A stretch of DNA of 44,421 bases, from assembly GCF_007997295.1 (NCBI RefSeq), contig NZ_VORY01000024.1:1-44421 (forward strand), in the 5' to 3' direction. The translations under genes and the position numbers were made by a program. Shown here piece after piece: positions 26,992 through 36,056 of the stretch. The notes beneath the pieces were generated by a model. That model saw only the letters and a list, made by a program, of their open reading frames with translations. It was not told the origin of the DNA and searched no databases. The DNA comes from Gillisia hiemivivida. Its GTDB lineage: Bacteria > Bacteroidota > Bacteroidia > Flavobacteriales > Flavobacteriaceae. The number at the start of each line of letters is the position of its first letter. Positions within the stretch are counted from its first letter, which is position 1.

Positions 26992-27993
26992 TTACTCTAC
27001 TTTATGTGATAAAAACGGATAGTCTTCTTGCTCGTAAACAACATCATACATCAAGCTTGCGTCTGGATAGTCTGATTCTTCTGCGAATTTTTCGCATTCA
27101 AGAACCAAATCCTTTACACGCTTGTCTATTTCCTTGATCTCTTTTTCTGTTGCGTATTTTTTATCTTTTATAACCTCTAAAATCTGGGTTATAGGATCTA
27201 TTTTTTGATATTCGGCAACTTCATCTTTAGTTCTATACTTCTGTGCATCACTCATGGAATGACCTCTATACCTATAGGTTTTTAACTCCAAGAAAGTAGG
27301 TCCTTTTCCATCCCTAGCTCTCTTAATAGCTTCATCCATGGCCTCTGCAACCTTAATAGGATTCATAGCATCTACTGGACCACAAGGCATATCATAAGCT
27401 AATCCCATTTTCCAGATCTCTGTATTCTTGGAGGTTCTAGCTACAGAAGTTCCCATAGCATACCCATTATTTTCTACACAGAAAACAACTGGTAAATTCC
27501 AGTTAACAGCCATGGTTAAAGTTTCATGAAGTGAACCTTGGCGCATAGCACCATCTCCCATAAAAGTTAAGGTAACCGCATCTCTTTTGAAATACTTATC
27601 GGCAAAAGCCAATCCAGCTCCTAAAGGGATTTGTCCACCTACAATTCCATGTCCACCGTAAAAACGATGTTCTTTGGAAAATATGTGCATAGAACCTCCC
27701 AAACCTTGAGAAGTACCTGTTTTTTTACCAAATAGTTCTGCCATCACTCGTTTTGGGTCTACACCCATCCCGATTGGCTGAACGTGGTTTCTATAAGCAG
27801 TGATCATCTTATCTTTGGTAAGATCCATTGCATGCAATGATCCGGCTAAAATTGCTTCTTGACCATTATATAGGTGCAAAAAACCTCGTACTTTTTGTTG
27901 AATATATACTTGAGCTAATTTATCCTCAAACTTTCTCCAAAAAAGCATATCCTCGTACCACTTCAAATATGTGGCTTTGGTAATTTTCTTCAT
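26992..27993 (-). CDS. pdhA: Pyruvate dehydrogenase E1 component, alpha subunit
   Basis: 333 residues. The thiamine-diphosphate motif is seen from MGDGAMRQGSLHE to CVENNGYAMGTS, and the phosphorylation-loop-like YRYRGHSMSDAQKYR is present. E1alpha and E1beta decarboxylate pyruvate and reductively acetylate the E2 lipoyl group. It is cotranscribed with pdhC (3-base gap). A TATATTTG box lies only 3 bases before the ATG, too close to be the promoter, so transcription may enter from cdd or from another site in the 106-base spacer. Confidence 0.97.
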   Translation of the reverse strand: MKKITKATYLKWYEDMLFWRKFEDKLAQVYIQQKVRGFLHLYNGQEAILAGSLHAMDLTKDKMITAYRNHVQPIGMGVDPKRVMAELFGKKTGTSQGLGGSMHIFSKEHRFYGGHGIVGGQIPLGAGLAFADKYFKRDAVTLTFMGDGAMRQGSLHETLTMAVNWNLPVVFCVENNGYAMGTSVARTSKNTEIWKMGLAYDMPCGPVDAMNPIKVAEAMDEAIKRARDGKGPTFLELKTYRYRGHSMSDAQKYRTKDEVAEYQKIDPITQILEVIKDKKYATEKEIKEIDKRVKDLVLECEKFAEESDYPDASLMYDVVYEQEDYPFLSHKVE

Positions 27994-28099
27994 TTACAAA
28001 TATATTTAGACCGGACACTGGTTTTTGCCTAGCGGATAACAAAAATACTGTTTTCAATAGGAATGAAAAACAGTTTTAATATTAAAAACTACTAAATCG

Positions 28100-28582
28100 T
28101 TATAGATTTGACTTATCAAATGCAAAAGGCAATAAATCTTTCAGAGAATTGGATTTTGCAACCTCACCACTTTCTCCCATAAAATAAATTTCTATAGGTT
28201 CATTTTGCTTGACCTCATATTCTGCAATAGCCTGCCTACATGCTCCGCAAGGTGGTATTGGAGAAGTTACAGCATGATTTAAGGAAGTAGCCGAAATTGC
28301 CATTATCTTAATAATAGCTTTAGGGTACTTGGCTCCTGCATAATAGATTGCGGTTCTCTCTGCACACAAACCACTGGGATAAGAGGCATTTTCCTGATTG
28401 CTACCGGGAATCACTTCATTATTATCTAAAAGTATGGCAGCACCAACCTGGAATTTTGAATATGGAGCATATGCTTTTTCTCGTGCTTCAACAGCTGTAT
28501 TCATTAATTTTATAACTTCCGCTGGAAGTTCATCTATAGAATCGTAAATTTCTATGGATGTAGAAACAGTAATTAATTTCAT
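28100..28582 (-). CDS. cdd: Cytidine deaminase
   Basis: 160 residues. The zinc/catalytic motifs are CAERTAIYYAG (Cys plus the catalytic Glu) and PCGACRQAI (two Cys), with the upstream substrate-binding YAPYSKFQVGAAIL and NQENASYPSG. It deaminates cytidine and deoxycytidine in pyrimidine salvage, most likely as a tetramer. It lies between porV and pdhA on the same strand; a porV-cdd-pdhA order is familiar from flavobacterial genomes. Confidence 0.96.
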   Translation of the reverse strand: MKLITVSTSIEIYDSIDELPAEVIKLMNTAVEAREKAYAPYSKFQVGAAILLDNNEVIPGSNQENASYPSGLCAERTAIYYAGAKYPKAIIKIMAISATSLNHAVTSPIPPCGACRQAIAEYEVKQNEPIEIYFMGESGEVAKSNSLKDLLPFAFDKSNL

Positions 28583-28666
28583 TTAAATTATTTGATTTTT
28601 GTTCGTGATAGTATGGTAACCGCTTAAAATAGGTCACGTAACGAACTTTAGGAAATATACAAATTA

Positions 28667-29824
28667 TTAATTATCGTAGAATGTTTCCCCGAAATTAAAG
28701 ACTAACCCAAACCTTAGCGTTCCCTCTAAAGGGCTTACTACATTGGAGGTAGAAAACAAATAAGATACATCTATTACAACTGGCGCATATTTAAATCCGG
28801 CTCCTATTGCTACAAATTTTCTTGAACCTTTAGTATCGCTTTCATTAAAATACCCAGTTCTTAGAGTGAATTGATCCTGATAAACATACTCTGCACCCAA
28901 GGCCCAGGTAATTTCCCTCATTTCCTCACCAAATCCGTCAGGTGCATCTCCAAAAGATTTGAAAATGCCTTCGATAGAACCAATATTATTATATTCATCT
29001 TCATCTGCAACATCAATCTGTCCATCCCCATTAAAATCTTGTGGTGTTGGAACCAATAATTTATTGAATTCAAGATAAGTCCCTAATCTATTAGATGGGT
29101 CAAAAATAAAATCGAATCCTCCTCCAACTTTAAGATTGGTAGGGATAAAATTTTCCTGACCTACTTCATCATATTTAATTTTTGGACCAATGTTAGAGAT
29201 ATTTGCTCCTCCTCTAATTTTCCCGTCAAAATTGGAAAATACAATATTTTCACTCTGGTAGAATGCAGCTATATCTACACCAAAAGTAGAAGCTGCAGTT
29301 GCATCTTCACTGTTTATCGCCAACTTAAGATCCGATCTTAAGTAACGTCCTGCAACCGCCATAGAAAAATTATCGGCTAATCGTAAAGAATAAGAAACAT
29401 CTAAAGTAAATTCGTTCGGACTCAATAATAACGCTTCATCTCCAAAGTTCTCCTGAGTTTCAATAGATCCTAAACTAAAATATCTTAAACTTGCTGCAAC
29501 AGCACTTCTATCGTCAAGTCTATTAAAATAGGTAAGGTTCCCCAAAAATATATCATTAACTATACTGCTTAGATAAGGCGTGTAGGATACACCAATACCT
29601 TGTTCGCTATTTATAAATGCAAACTTAGCAGGATTCCATTGTTGAGAAAAAGCATCTGCAGAAGTTGCAACTCCCTGATCTCCCATACCAGCTGCTCTAG
29701 CATCAGCAGCAATTAACAAGAAAGGTATAGCTGTAGTTATAACCCTATCGCGTTCCTCCTGAGAGAAAACAAGTGCGTTTGACAAAAGGGAAAATCCAAG
29801 AAAAAGTATCGTAATTTTTTTCAT
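28667..29824 (-). CDS. porV: Type IX secretion outer membrane protein PorV (LptO)
   Basis: 385 residues from ATG 29824 (a GTG codon directly precedes it). The signal peptide ends near VFSQ, followed by the PorV-type start PFLLIAADARAAGMGDQGVATSADAFSQQWNPAKFAF. The remainder is a FadL-like 14-strand barrel pattern, ending in GLVFNFGETFYDN. PorV is the shuttle that takes T9SS cargo from the SprA translocon to the PorU attachment complex. Its usual neighbour PorU is not present between it and gldJ. Confidence 0.95.
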   Translation of the reverse strand: MKKITILFLGFSLLSNALVFSQEERDRVITTAIPFLLIAADARAAGMGDQGVATSADAFSQQWNPAKFAFINSEQGIGVSYTPYLSSIVNDIFLGNLTYFNRLDDRSAVAASLRYFSLGSIETQENFGDEALLLSPNEFTLDVSYSLRLADNFSMAVAGRYLRSDLKLAINSEDATAASTFGVDIAAFYQSENIVFSNFDGKIRGGANISNIGPKIKYDEVGQENFIPTNLKVGGGFDFIFDPSNRLGTYLEFNKLLVPTPQDFNGDGQIDVADEDEYNNIGSIEGIFKSFGDAPDGFGEEMREITWALGAEYVYQDQFTLRTGYFNESDTKGSRKFVAIGAGFKYAPVVIDVSYLFSTSNVVSPLEGTLRFGLVFNFGETFYDN

Positions 29825-29827
29825 CAC

Positions 29828-30176
29828 ATTAATTAGTCTTTAACAAATATATATTTTTATTCTTGTTAAGAGAAGTTCCTCTCATCAATTTTGCATTGAA
29901 TTTTAATAGAATTAGTAAAAACCCAAGGATTCTATTATAACTACAATTTGCGGTTTTTATTGTATCTACCCACTTGTTTTAATGCGCTTAACTAAAAATA
30001 TTTCAAACCTGAACTTTTAATCTTACTTTTGTGACAATATTAGATATGTCAAAAAAGTTCTAAGCCTTAAGAATATTAAGTGTTTAGCATATTTTGATTA
30101 AGATAAAATAAACTTGTATTTTTCGCGTTAATCACTATATTGCAAGGCCTAAATTACTACACAAACAGAATAAAAT
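29828..30176. other. Divergent porV/gldJ intergenic region, no gene
   Basis: About 350 AT-rich bases with no supported reading frame. It holds the porV -7 box (29844-29851) and two weak gldJ candidates on the plus strand: TACTTTTG at 30024-30031, and TATTTTTC at 30117-30124 with TTTG at 30093-30096 (spacing 20). No remnant of porU could be recognised. Confidence 0.6.
29844..29851 (-). promoter_or_regulatory. -7 box of porV
   Basis: CAAATATA reads TATATTTG on the minus strand. A transcript start ~7 bases downstream gives a ~13-base leader to ATG 29824. No clear -33 element at the right distance. Confidence 0.4.
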
Positions 30177-31844
30177 ATGAGGACTAATGTTGCCTTTAAG
30201 ACACTATTTGCTATCGCTATAGGCGCTAGCTTATTTAGTTGTAACAATTCTAGAGATTACAAAAACAACTCACGAGCTACTGGATGGGATATTAATTCTA
30301 AAGAAGGTGGTTTCCAATACAAGACAGATTATAAGGAGCAGGAAACTGGCCCTGGACTTGTTTTTGTTGAAGGTGGAACCTTTACAATGGGTAGAGTTCA
30401 GGATGACGTTATGCATGACTGGAATAACAGTCCTACTCAGCAACACGTTCAGTCCTTTTACATGGACGAAACTGAAGTCACCAACATCATGTATATGGAA
30501 TACCTGGATTGGTTGAAAAATGTTTTTCCTCCAAGTGAAGAAAATTATAAAAATATTTATTCTGGTGCTGTACCAGATACTTTGGTATGGAGAAATAGAC
30601 TAGGTTTCAACGAGACCATGGTAAATAACTACCTACGCCACCCGGCATATTCAAGATATCCTGTAGTTGGAGTAAACTGGATTCAGGCAACTGAATTTAG
30701 TAAATGGAGAACCAATAGGGTAAACGAATTACAATTAGAAAAAGAGGGCTATACAAAAGAAGGTGCTCGTTATACAGATGTTTCAGCAGGTACTACTTTT
30801 GATACAGAAACATATCTTAATGCACCTACCATGGCTTACGGTGGAAACGATAGTATTACACGTGGAGGTAAAAATGCCGATAAATTAGGCACTGCGAAGG
30901 ACACGAGTAATGCTAAAAACATTTATATCCAACGTAAGGATGGTGTACTATTACCTGAATACAGATTGCCAACTGAAGCGGAATGGGAATATGCAGCTTT
31001 AGGATTAGTAGGCATTAGAAATTATAATGTTTACCGTGGTAGAAAAAAATACCCATGGGATGGCCAATATACTCGTTCAGGAGACGTGAAAAGACAAGGA
31101 GACCAATTAGCTAACTTTAAACAAGGTGACGGTGATTATGGCGGAATTGCAGGATGGAGTGATGACGGTGCAGATATTACTGCAGAAGTTAAGTCTTACG
31201 CAGCAAACGATCATGGTCTTTATGATATGGCCGGAAACGTAGCAGAATGGGTTGCCGATGTTTACAGACCTATTGTAGATGATGAGTTTAACGACTTTAA
31301 TTACTATAGAGGAAATGTTTATACCAAAAATGCTATTAATGATGATGGTACAGTAAAAATTGTTGCGCCAGAAGGTGTAGTATATGATACTTTAAGTAGC
31401 GGTAGAATTATGGCTCGTGCCCTTCCAGGAGAAATTGCACAAGTCCCAATTAATGAAAAGGACACTTATCTTAGAACAAACTTTAACGAAAGTGACAATA
31501 GAAACTTCCGTGATGGAGATAAAAGTTCCACAAGGTATTACGAGCCCTTCAACGAGATCTCTAATCCATCTAAGAGAATGTATAACTCTCCTCAATTCAG
31601 CACAGATACAGATAGCACAGGAGCTATTAAGCCTAACTACGACGAAACTAGCAGAACTACGATGATTAGTGATGAAGTTCGTGTATATAAGGGTGGGTCA
31701 TGGAGAGATAGAGCGTATTGGTTAGATCCTTCCCAAAGAAGATATTTCCCTCAAGATATGGCTACAGACTATATAGGGTTTAGAAATGCAATGTCTAGAG
31801 TTGGTTCTAAATCTAAAGACAAAAATAAGACAGCAAGAAATTAA
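30177..31844 (+). CDS. gldJ: Gliding motility lipoprotein GldJ
   Basis: 555 residues with a lipoprotein signal (FAIAIGASLFSC, Cys23 acylated). The body is a formylglycine-generating-enzyme/sulfatase-modifying-factor fold seen in FVEGGTFTMGRVQDD, MDETEVTNIMYMEYLDW, YRLPTEAEWEYAALG, MAGNVAEWVADVYRP and the terminal KGGSWRDRAYWLDPSQRRYFPQ. GldJ lacks sulfatase-modifying activity in known cases. It is a helical-track-associated lipoprotein needed for gliding and for stability of the T9SS motor proteins. Length and the following murF match the flavobacterial locus. It is divergent from porV. Confidence 0.96.
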   Translation: MRTNVAFKTLFAIAIGASLFSCNNSRDYKNNSRATGWDINSKEGGFQYKTDYKEQETGPGLVFVEGGTFTMGRVQDDVMHDWNNSPTQQHVQSFYMDETEVTNIMYMEYLDWLKNVFPPSEENYKNIYSGAVPDTLVWRNRLGFNETMVNNYLRHPAYSRYPVVGVNWIQATEFSKWRTNRVNELQLEKEGYTKEGARYTDVSAGTTFDTETYLNAPTMAYGGNDSITRGGKNADKLGTAKDTSNAKNIYIQRKDGVLLPEYRLPTEAEWEYAALGLVGIRNYNVYRGRKKYPWDGQYTRSGDVKRQGDQLANFKQGDGDYGGIAGWSDDGADITAEVKSYAANDHGLYDMAGNVAEWVADVYRPIVDDEFNDFNYYRGNVYTKNAINDDGTVKIVAPEGVVYDTLSSGRIMARALPGEIAQVPINEKDTYLRTNFNESDNRNFRDGDKSSTRYYEPFNEISNPSKRMYNSPQFSTDTDSTGAIKPNYDETSRTTMISDEVRVYKGGSWRDRAYWLDPSQRRYFPQDMATDYIGFRNAMSRVGSKSKDKNKTARN

Positions 31845-31978
31845 TCTCTGCGTCTTTGAATAAAGCGGTTTAAAAAGTTTATTTTTCGTTTATAATAATT
31901 GGACAGTTAGGTTTCTAATTTATTTTAAAATTTGAAAAACTACTTTTTAAACCGTTTGCTATTTAATATATTTAAGTA

Positions 31979-33277
31979 ATGAATATTGAAACATTACATC
32001 AGCTTTTTCTTGAGAGCAAAGGCGTGGCTACAGATACTCGCGCAATTAAAACCAATCAGCTATTTTTCGCATTGAGGGGGGACAACTTTAACGGTAATTT
32101 ATTTGCTGAAAAAGCACTTTCAAAAGGCGCAGGCTATGCAATTATAGATGAAGAATTAAATAAGCCGAATGATCGTTATATTTTAGTTGAAAATGTCCTA
32201 GAGACACTTCAAAAATTAAGCACCTTTCATCGGGAATTTTTAAACATTCCAATTCTAGCAATTACAGGAAGTAATGGAAAAACAACCAGTAAGGAATTAA
32301 TACATGCCGTATTAAAGAAAAAGTTTGAAACGGTAGCTACAGTTGGCAATCTTAACAATCATATAGGGGTTCCTCTCAGCTTACTATCTATGAATTCCAA
32401 AACTGAATTTGGAATAGTAGAAATGGGAGCTAACCATTTAAAAGAAATCGAAAAATTATGCGAAATAGCAAGACCTAATTTTGGCTATATCACCAATTTC
32501 GGGAAAGCACATTTGGAAGGCTTTGGAAGTATAGAAGGGGTGATTTTAGGCAAAAGTGAATTATACAAGTATTTAAAGTCAAATAACGGGAAGCTGTTTT
32601 TGAACATTGATGATCCTATTCAGCAAAAGCAAACCACCTATAATAATATATTTACTTTCGGAGAATCGGTCGATTCCGACGTCGTCATTAATTATGATAG
32701 CACTAATACTTTAGCTGAAGTTCAATACAAGCAAATCAAAATTAAAAGTCAGCTTACAGGTGCCTACAATGCCATAAATATTGCCGCATCTATTTGCGTT
32801 GGGCTATACTTCAAAATATCATTAGAAAGCATTCAGAAAGCCATTATCGGCTATCTCCCAAAGAACAACCGCTCTCAAATCGTAAAACTTGGCAGCAACA
32901 CTTTACTAATGGATGCGTATAACGCAAATCCAACGAGTATGAAAGCTGCATTGGAAAGTTTTAAAGCTAATCCTGCAGAAAATAAAATAGTGATCTTAGG
33001 GGATATGTTTGAGCTGGGAATTTCTTCTGAAGAAGAGCATCAGAACATCGTGAATTATCTTGAAAGTATAAATGTGTTACATGCTTATTTAGTGGGAGAT
33101 AATTTTTATAAAACCACTAGTTCAAGCCATAAAATCACGAATTTAAAATCATTTTCGGATTTACAATTTAGCTTAGAAACCACAGAATTCAATAATTCCT
33201 ATATTCTTATTAAGGGCTCAAGAGGTATGGCGCTAGAGCGTGTTTTAGATGTTTTAAAGTCCGCTGTCAAAAAATAA
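31979..33277 (+). CDS. murF: UDP-N-acetylmuramoyl-tripeptide--D-Ala-D-Ala ligase MurF
   Basis: 432 residues. N-terminal SRAIKTNQLFFAL-type substrate domain (here DTRAIKTNQLFFALRGDNFNG), ATP site AITGSNGKTTSKELI, VEMGANHLKEIE, and the C-terminal DAYNANPTSMKAALESF. MurF adds D-Ala-D-Ala to the UDP-MurNAc-tripeptide in the cytosol, completing the peptidoglycan precursor. It lies 134 bases after gldJ, in the same direction. The accessory tRNA/nuclease array starts right after its stop. Confidence 0.96.
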   Translation: MNIETLHQLFLESKGVATDTRAIKTNQLFFALRGDNFNGNLFAEKALSKGAGYAIIDEELNKPNDRYILVENVLETLQKLSTFHREFLNIPILAITGSNGKTTSKELIHAVLKKKFETVATVGNLNNHIGVPLSLLSMNSKTEFGIVEMGANHLKEIEKLCEIARPNFGYITNFGKAHLEGFGSIEGVILGKSELYKYLKSNNGKLFLNIDDPIQQKQTTYNNIFTFGESVDSDVVINYDSTNTLAEVQYKQIKIKSQLTGAYNAINIAASICVGLYFKISLESIQKAIIGYLPKNNRSQIVKLGSNTLLMDAYNANPTSMKAALESFKANPAENKIVILGDMFELGISSEEEHQNIVNYLESINVLHAYLVGDNFYKTTSSSHKITNLKSFSDLQFSLETTEFNNSYILIKGSRGMALERVLDVLKSAVKK

Positions 33278-33327
33278 TTTAGAGCTTTTTATATTGCTTT
33301 AAACCTTATTATTATTAGGGTTGGAAA

Positions 33328-33412
33328 GGATCAATTTCAAAAGTTGTGGGGGAATTGAAAATGGCTCAACACAAAATGTTGTAGAGTAATTAAAAATAGG
33401 AGAACTGCAAAT
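33328..33412. repeat. Two diverged solo ends of an ISL3/ISAon1-type element
   Basis: 33328-33349 begins GGATCAA and matches the inverted right end of the nearby insertion sequence at 18 of 22 positions. 33363-33384 begins GGCTCAACACA and matches its left end at 19 of 22 positions; similarity continues inward (AGTAA-TAAAAAT-GGAGAAC) to about 33412. Both ends face the same way and no transposase remains between or after them. The second remnant runs directly into the nuclease-cassette leader AAAGTACAC at 33413 through a short shared AAATAAA, consistent with a deletion. Confidence 0.7.
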
Positions 33413-33421
33413 AAAGTACAC

Positions 33422-33455
33422 AAAAAAAGCCCTCCATAAATGGAAGGCTTTCTTT
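33422..33455 (-). terminator. Terminator copy A
   Basis: An imperfect stem (AAAGCC-TCCAT / ATGGA-GGCTTT) with a T-run on the minus strand, identical to the terminator after the intact tRNA-Val at 35609. Confidence 0.75.
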
Positions 33456-33457
33456 CG

Positions 33458-33516
33458 TGGGCAATGAGGGATTCGAACCCCCGACCCTCCCGATTTAAAT
33501 CGGGATGCTCTAAACC
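33458..33516 (-). pseudogene. 3' fragment of a tRNA gene, copy A
   Basis: On the minus strand it starts GGTTTAGAGCA in the D-loop and runs through a T-arm (GGGTTCGAATCCC) and acceptor end (ATTGCCC plus discriminator A) identical to the nearby tRNA-Val genes. The 5' acceptor strand and D-stem are missing. The anticodon arm is replaced by a perfect 18-bp palindrome TCCCGATTTAAATCGGGA (33488-33505). The nuclease stop codon TAG (33510-33512) lies inside the fragment. It cannot fold as a tRNA alone. Confidence 0.85.
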
Positions 33517-33764
33517 TTTTTTTCTTCAATTAATTTTTCAATCATTAATCTACTTTTCCTTTTCTTAATTTGTAGCTCTCTGGCTTGTGCATCTGTTTTT
33601 TTAGAAAATTCTTCAGAATAAACAAGAACCCAATCTTTTGCTTTGGAAGTAAACCCTAAATGATTGTATAAGTGAGATTTTAGCCGTTCTTCAATGTTGG
33701 AAGTATGACCAACATAGTATTTATTCAATTGCCTAGAATGAAGAATGTAGAGATAAAATCGCAT
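33510..33764 (-). CDS. Small GIY-YIG nuclease, intact copy
   Basis: 84 residues from ATG 33764; a GTG at 33779 is an alternative. GIY-YIG elements are RFYLYILHS and KYYVGHTSNIEERLKSH (with the catalytic Arg), and the catalytic Glu is probably in [12 protein letters not shown]. It belongs to the YhbQ/UPF0213-like (COG2827) single-domain group, with no DNA-binding domain added. Its stop codon lies within a tRNA 3' fragment and its leader directly follows a tRNA-type terminator, so its expression would rely on read-through. The near-identical second copy and its site suggest a mobile or homing-like module; activity is unproven. Confidence 0.85.
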   Translation of the reverse strand: MRFYLYILHSRQLNKYYVGHTSNIEERLKSHLYNHLGFTSKAKDWVLVYSEEFSKKTDAQARELQIKKRKSRLMIEKLIEEKKV

Positions 33765-33780
33765 CAAACCAAAATACACT

Positions 33781-33814
33781 AAAAAAAGCCCTCCATAAAT
33801 GGAAGGCTTTCTTT
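33781..33814 (-). terminator. Terminator copy B
   Basis: The same hairpin as copy A and as the terminator after tRNA-Val at 35573-35606. Confidence 0.75.
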
Positions 33815-33816
33815 CG

Positions 33817-34400
<584 letters not shown>

Positions 34401-34417
<17 letters not shown>

Positions 34418-35393
34418 CAATGCTTCTAGTACATCGGTTGTTGCCAAGTTCTATGGCGTCAATCCAAGAAGCCTGCAAAGGCAATACAAAGATTATTTAA
34501 GCGATTTTAAAGTTTGGGATCAAAAAGGACACGCAAAGCAGTGGCTCCTGTTTGCTCAAAACTTAGGAAGCCATTTATCTCTTGACGAGACAGCTTTTTC
34601 CAATGGCGATCTATACACCATTTTGACCAATAAAAAAGCAAAAGGTAAGAAAGGAGCCTTAGTTGCAATGGTCAAAGGAACCAAAGCCGAGAACGTTATA
34701 AAAATATTACATAAAATTCCATTAAAACAGAGGAAGATGGTCAAGGAAATAACCTTGGATATGGCGGGAAATATGGGGCTCATTGTTAAAAAATCATTCC
34801 CAAACGCTACTTTAGTCATAGATCGTTTCCACGTCCAGAAACTAGCATTAGATGCATTACAGGAAATTAGGATCAAACATAGATGGAAAGCACTAGATAT
34901 TGAGAATGATGCCATAGAATATGCCAGAAACAAATCCCTAAAATATACTCCAGAGTTGCTCTCCAATGGAGATACATTAAAGCAGTTACTGGCTAGAAGC
35001 AGATACCTACTCTATAAATCTAGCAATAAATGGACTGAAAATCAATCAAATAGAGCAACAATACTCTTTCAACACTACCCTGATCTAGAAAAAGCATACA
35101 AATTATGCCAAAATCTATCTTGGATATTCAACAACACAAAAGACAAAACCTCCGCATTGATTCGATTGGCTAAATGGGATGAAAAGGTTAGGCAGGCAGC
35201 ATTTAAAAGCTTCAATACCATTGCTAGAACAATGTCCATACACTATAAAAACATCCTTAACTACTTCGATAACCGAAGCACTAATGCTTCAGCAGAATCA
35301 TTTAACGCAAAAATTAAAGCTTTTAGAGCGCAATTCAGAGGGGTTAGGAATGTAGATTTCTTCCTGTTTAGACTAACAACAATTTTTGCATAA
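34401..35393 (+). CDS. Transposase catalytic region (orfB), DDE type
   Basis: The frame is open from just after a TAA at 34398-34400 to 35393 (330 codons). The first ATG-like start within it is internal (TTG 34623), so it is probably made as a fusion with orfA. The DDE residues are likely Asp in LSLDETAFS, Asp in LVIDRFHVQK and Glu in STNASAESFNAKIKAF. The C-terminus FFLFRLTTIFA is the normal family end, so the protein is complete. It catalyses cut-and-paste or related transposition of the element. Confidence 0.85.
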
Positions 35394-35403
35394 TCTCGAA
35401 ATC

Positions 35404-35425
35404 CCACAAGTTTTTGACTTGATCC
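35404..35425 (-). repeat. Right terminal inverted repeat of the IS
   Basis: 22 bases reading inward GGATCAAGTC on the minus strand; flanked by the target duplication 35426-35433. Confidence 0.8.
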
Positions 35426-35572
35426 ATCTTTTGCTTTGGAAGTAAACCCTAAATGATTGTATAAGTGAGATTTTAGCCGTTCTTCAATGTTGGAAGTATG
35501 ACCAACATAGTATTTATTCAATTGCCTAGAATGAAGAATGTAGAGATAAAATCGCATCAAACCAAAGTACAC

Positions 35573-35606
35573 AAAAAAAGCCCTCCATAAATGGAAGGCT
35601 TTCTTT
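35573..35606 (-). terminator. Terminator after tRNA-Val 1
   Basis: An imperfect stem AAAGCC-TCCAT / ATGGA-GGCTTT followed on the minus strand by seven T's, just after the tRNA 3' end. It is repeated at 33781 and 33422. Confidence 0.85.
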
Positions 35607-35608
35607 CG

Positions 35609-35683
35609 TGGGCAATGAGGGATTCGAACCCCCGACCCTCTCGGTGTAAACGAGATGCTCTGAACCAACTGAGCTAATTGCCC
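35609..35683 (-). tRNA. tRNA-Val (UAC), gene 1
   Basis: 75 bases including the discriminator A; no encoded CCA. Acceptor GGGCAAT / ATTGCCC, D-arm AGCTCAGTTGGTTCAGAGC, anticodon stem TCTCG / CGAGA with loop TTTACAC (anticodon TAC), T-arm loop GTTCGAATC. It is the second gene of a two-tRNA transcript and the site next to which the nuclease cassettes are inserted. Confidence 0.96.
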
Positions 35684-35721
35684 TATTATTAACACAATAG
35701 GATGTTATTCCAATATTTCAT

Positions 35722-35752
35722 TAAAAAAGCTACCTTTTAAGGAAGCTTTTTA
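35722..35752 (-). terminator. Hairpin between the two tRNA-Val genes
   Basis: Stem AAAAAGCT / AGCTTTTT with an inner CCTT/AAGG pair after one mismatch. It lies directly after tRNA-Val 2 and could be an attenuating terminator or a processing hairpin. Confidence 0.65.
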
Positions 35753-35753
35753 G

Positions 35754-35828
35754 TGGGCAATGAGGGATTCGAACCCCCGACCCCCTCGGTGTAAACGAGG
35801 TGCTCTGAACCAACTGAGCTAATTGCCC
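35754..35828 (-). tRNA. tRNA-Val (UAC), gene 2
   Basis: 75 bases with the same structure as gene 1. It differs by a compensated base pair in the anticodon stem (CCTCG / CGAGG). Anticodon TAC reads GUA and other valine codons. It is preceded by a strong promoter. Confidence 0.96.
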
Positions 35829-35849
35829 GCAAACGCTTGAATGCGGATG

Positions 35850-35880
35850 CAAATATAGACTAGATTTTGAATATCACAAA
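35850..35880 (-). promoter_or_regulatory. tRNA-Val promoter
   Basis: On the minus strand TTTG (35880-35877), 19 bases, then TATATTTG (35857-35850): a full match to the flavobacterial consensus. The start would be ~15 bases before the tRNA 5' end. Confidence 0.7.
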
Positions 35881-36056
35881 CTAAAATTTGAAAAAAATTA
35901 ATTATTTACAGATTTTAGTAAAAGTAAAATTCCTGATTAGTAGAGCCAAAATATAAACCGTGAATTAATTGATTCAGAGTCAATCTTCTAACTAAGTTAT
36001 GTGAAAAGTCTTGCGCGGTTAAATAGATATAGTCGACAAAACAGAAGAATTTTGTG

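Larger units (their letters stand above)
33422..33780 (-). repeat. 359-bp tandem unit 1 (tRNA fragment, terminator, GIY-YIG gene)
   Basis: A direct repeat with a period of 359 bp: the terminator starting at 33422 recurs at 33781. On the minus strand each unit holds the leader and coding region of a GIY-YIG gene, then the 3' part of a tRNA, then the tRNA-type terminator. Unit 1 is intact. Differences from unit 2 are few (for example CCTT against ACAT near 33560/33917). Confidence 0.85.

Noticed and set aside
27997-28004. TATATTTG box in front of pdhA
   Set aside because: Only 3 bases from the ATG; a transcript would start inside the coding region.
33299-33529. A 76-codon minus-strand frame
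   Set aside because: It is the translation of a tRNA fragment, its terminator and IS-end remnants (contains the GSGVRIPHCP pattern typical of translated tRNA 3' ends).
34556-34966. A 136-codon minus-strand frame inside the transposase
   Set aside because: Antisense shadow of a clear DDE transposase.
35261-35695. A 144-codon minus-strand frame
   Set aside because: It runs through tRNA-Val, the terminator, the broken nuclease gene and into the IS end. Only the nuclease part is real coding sequence.
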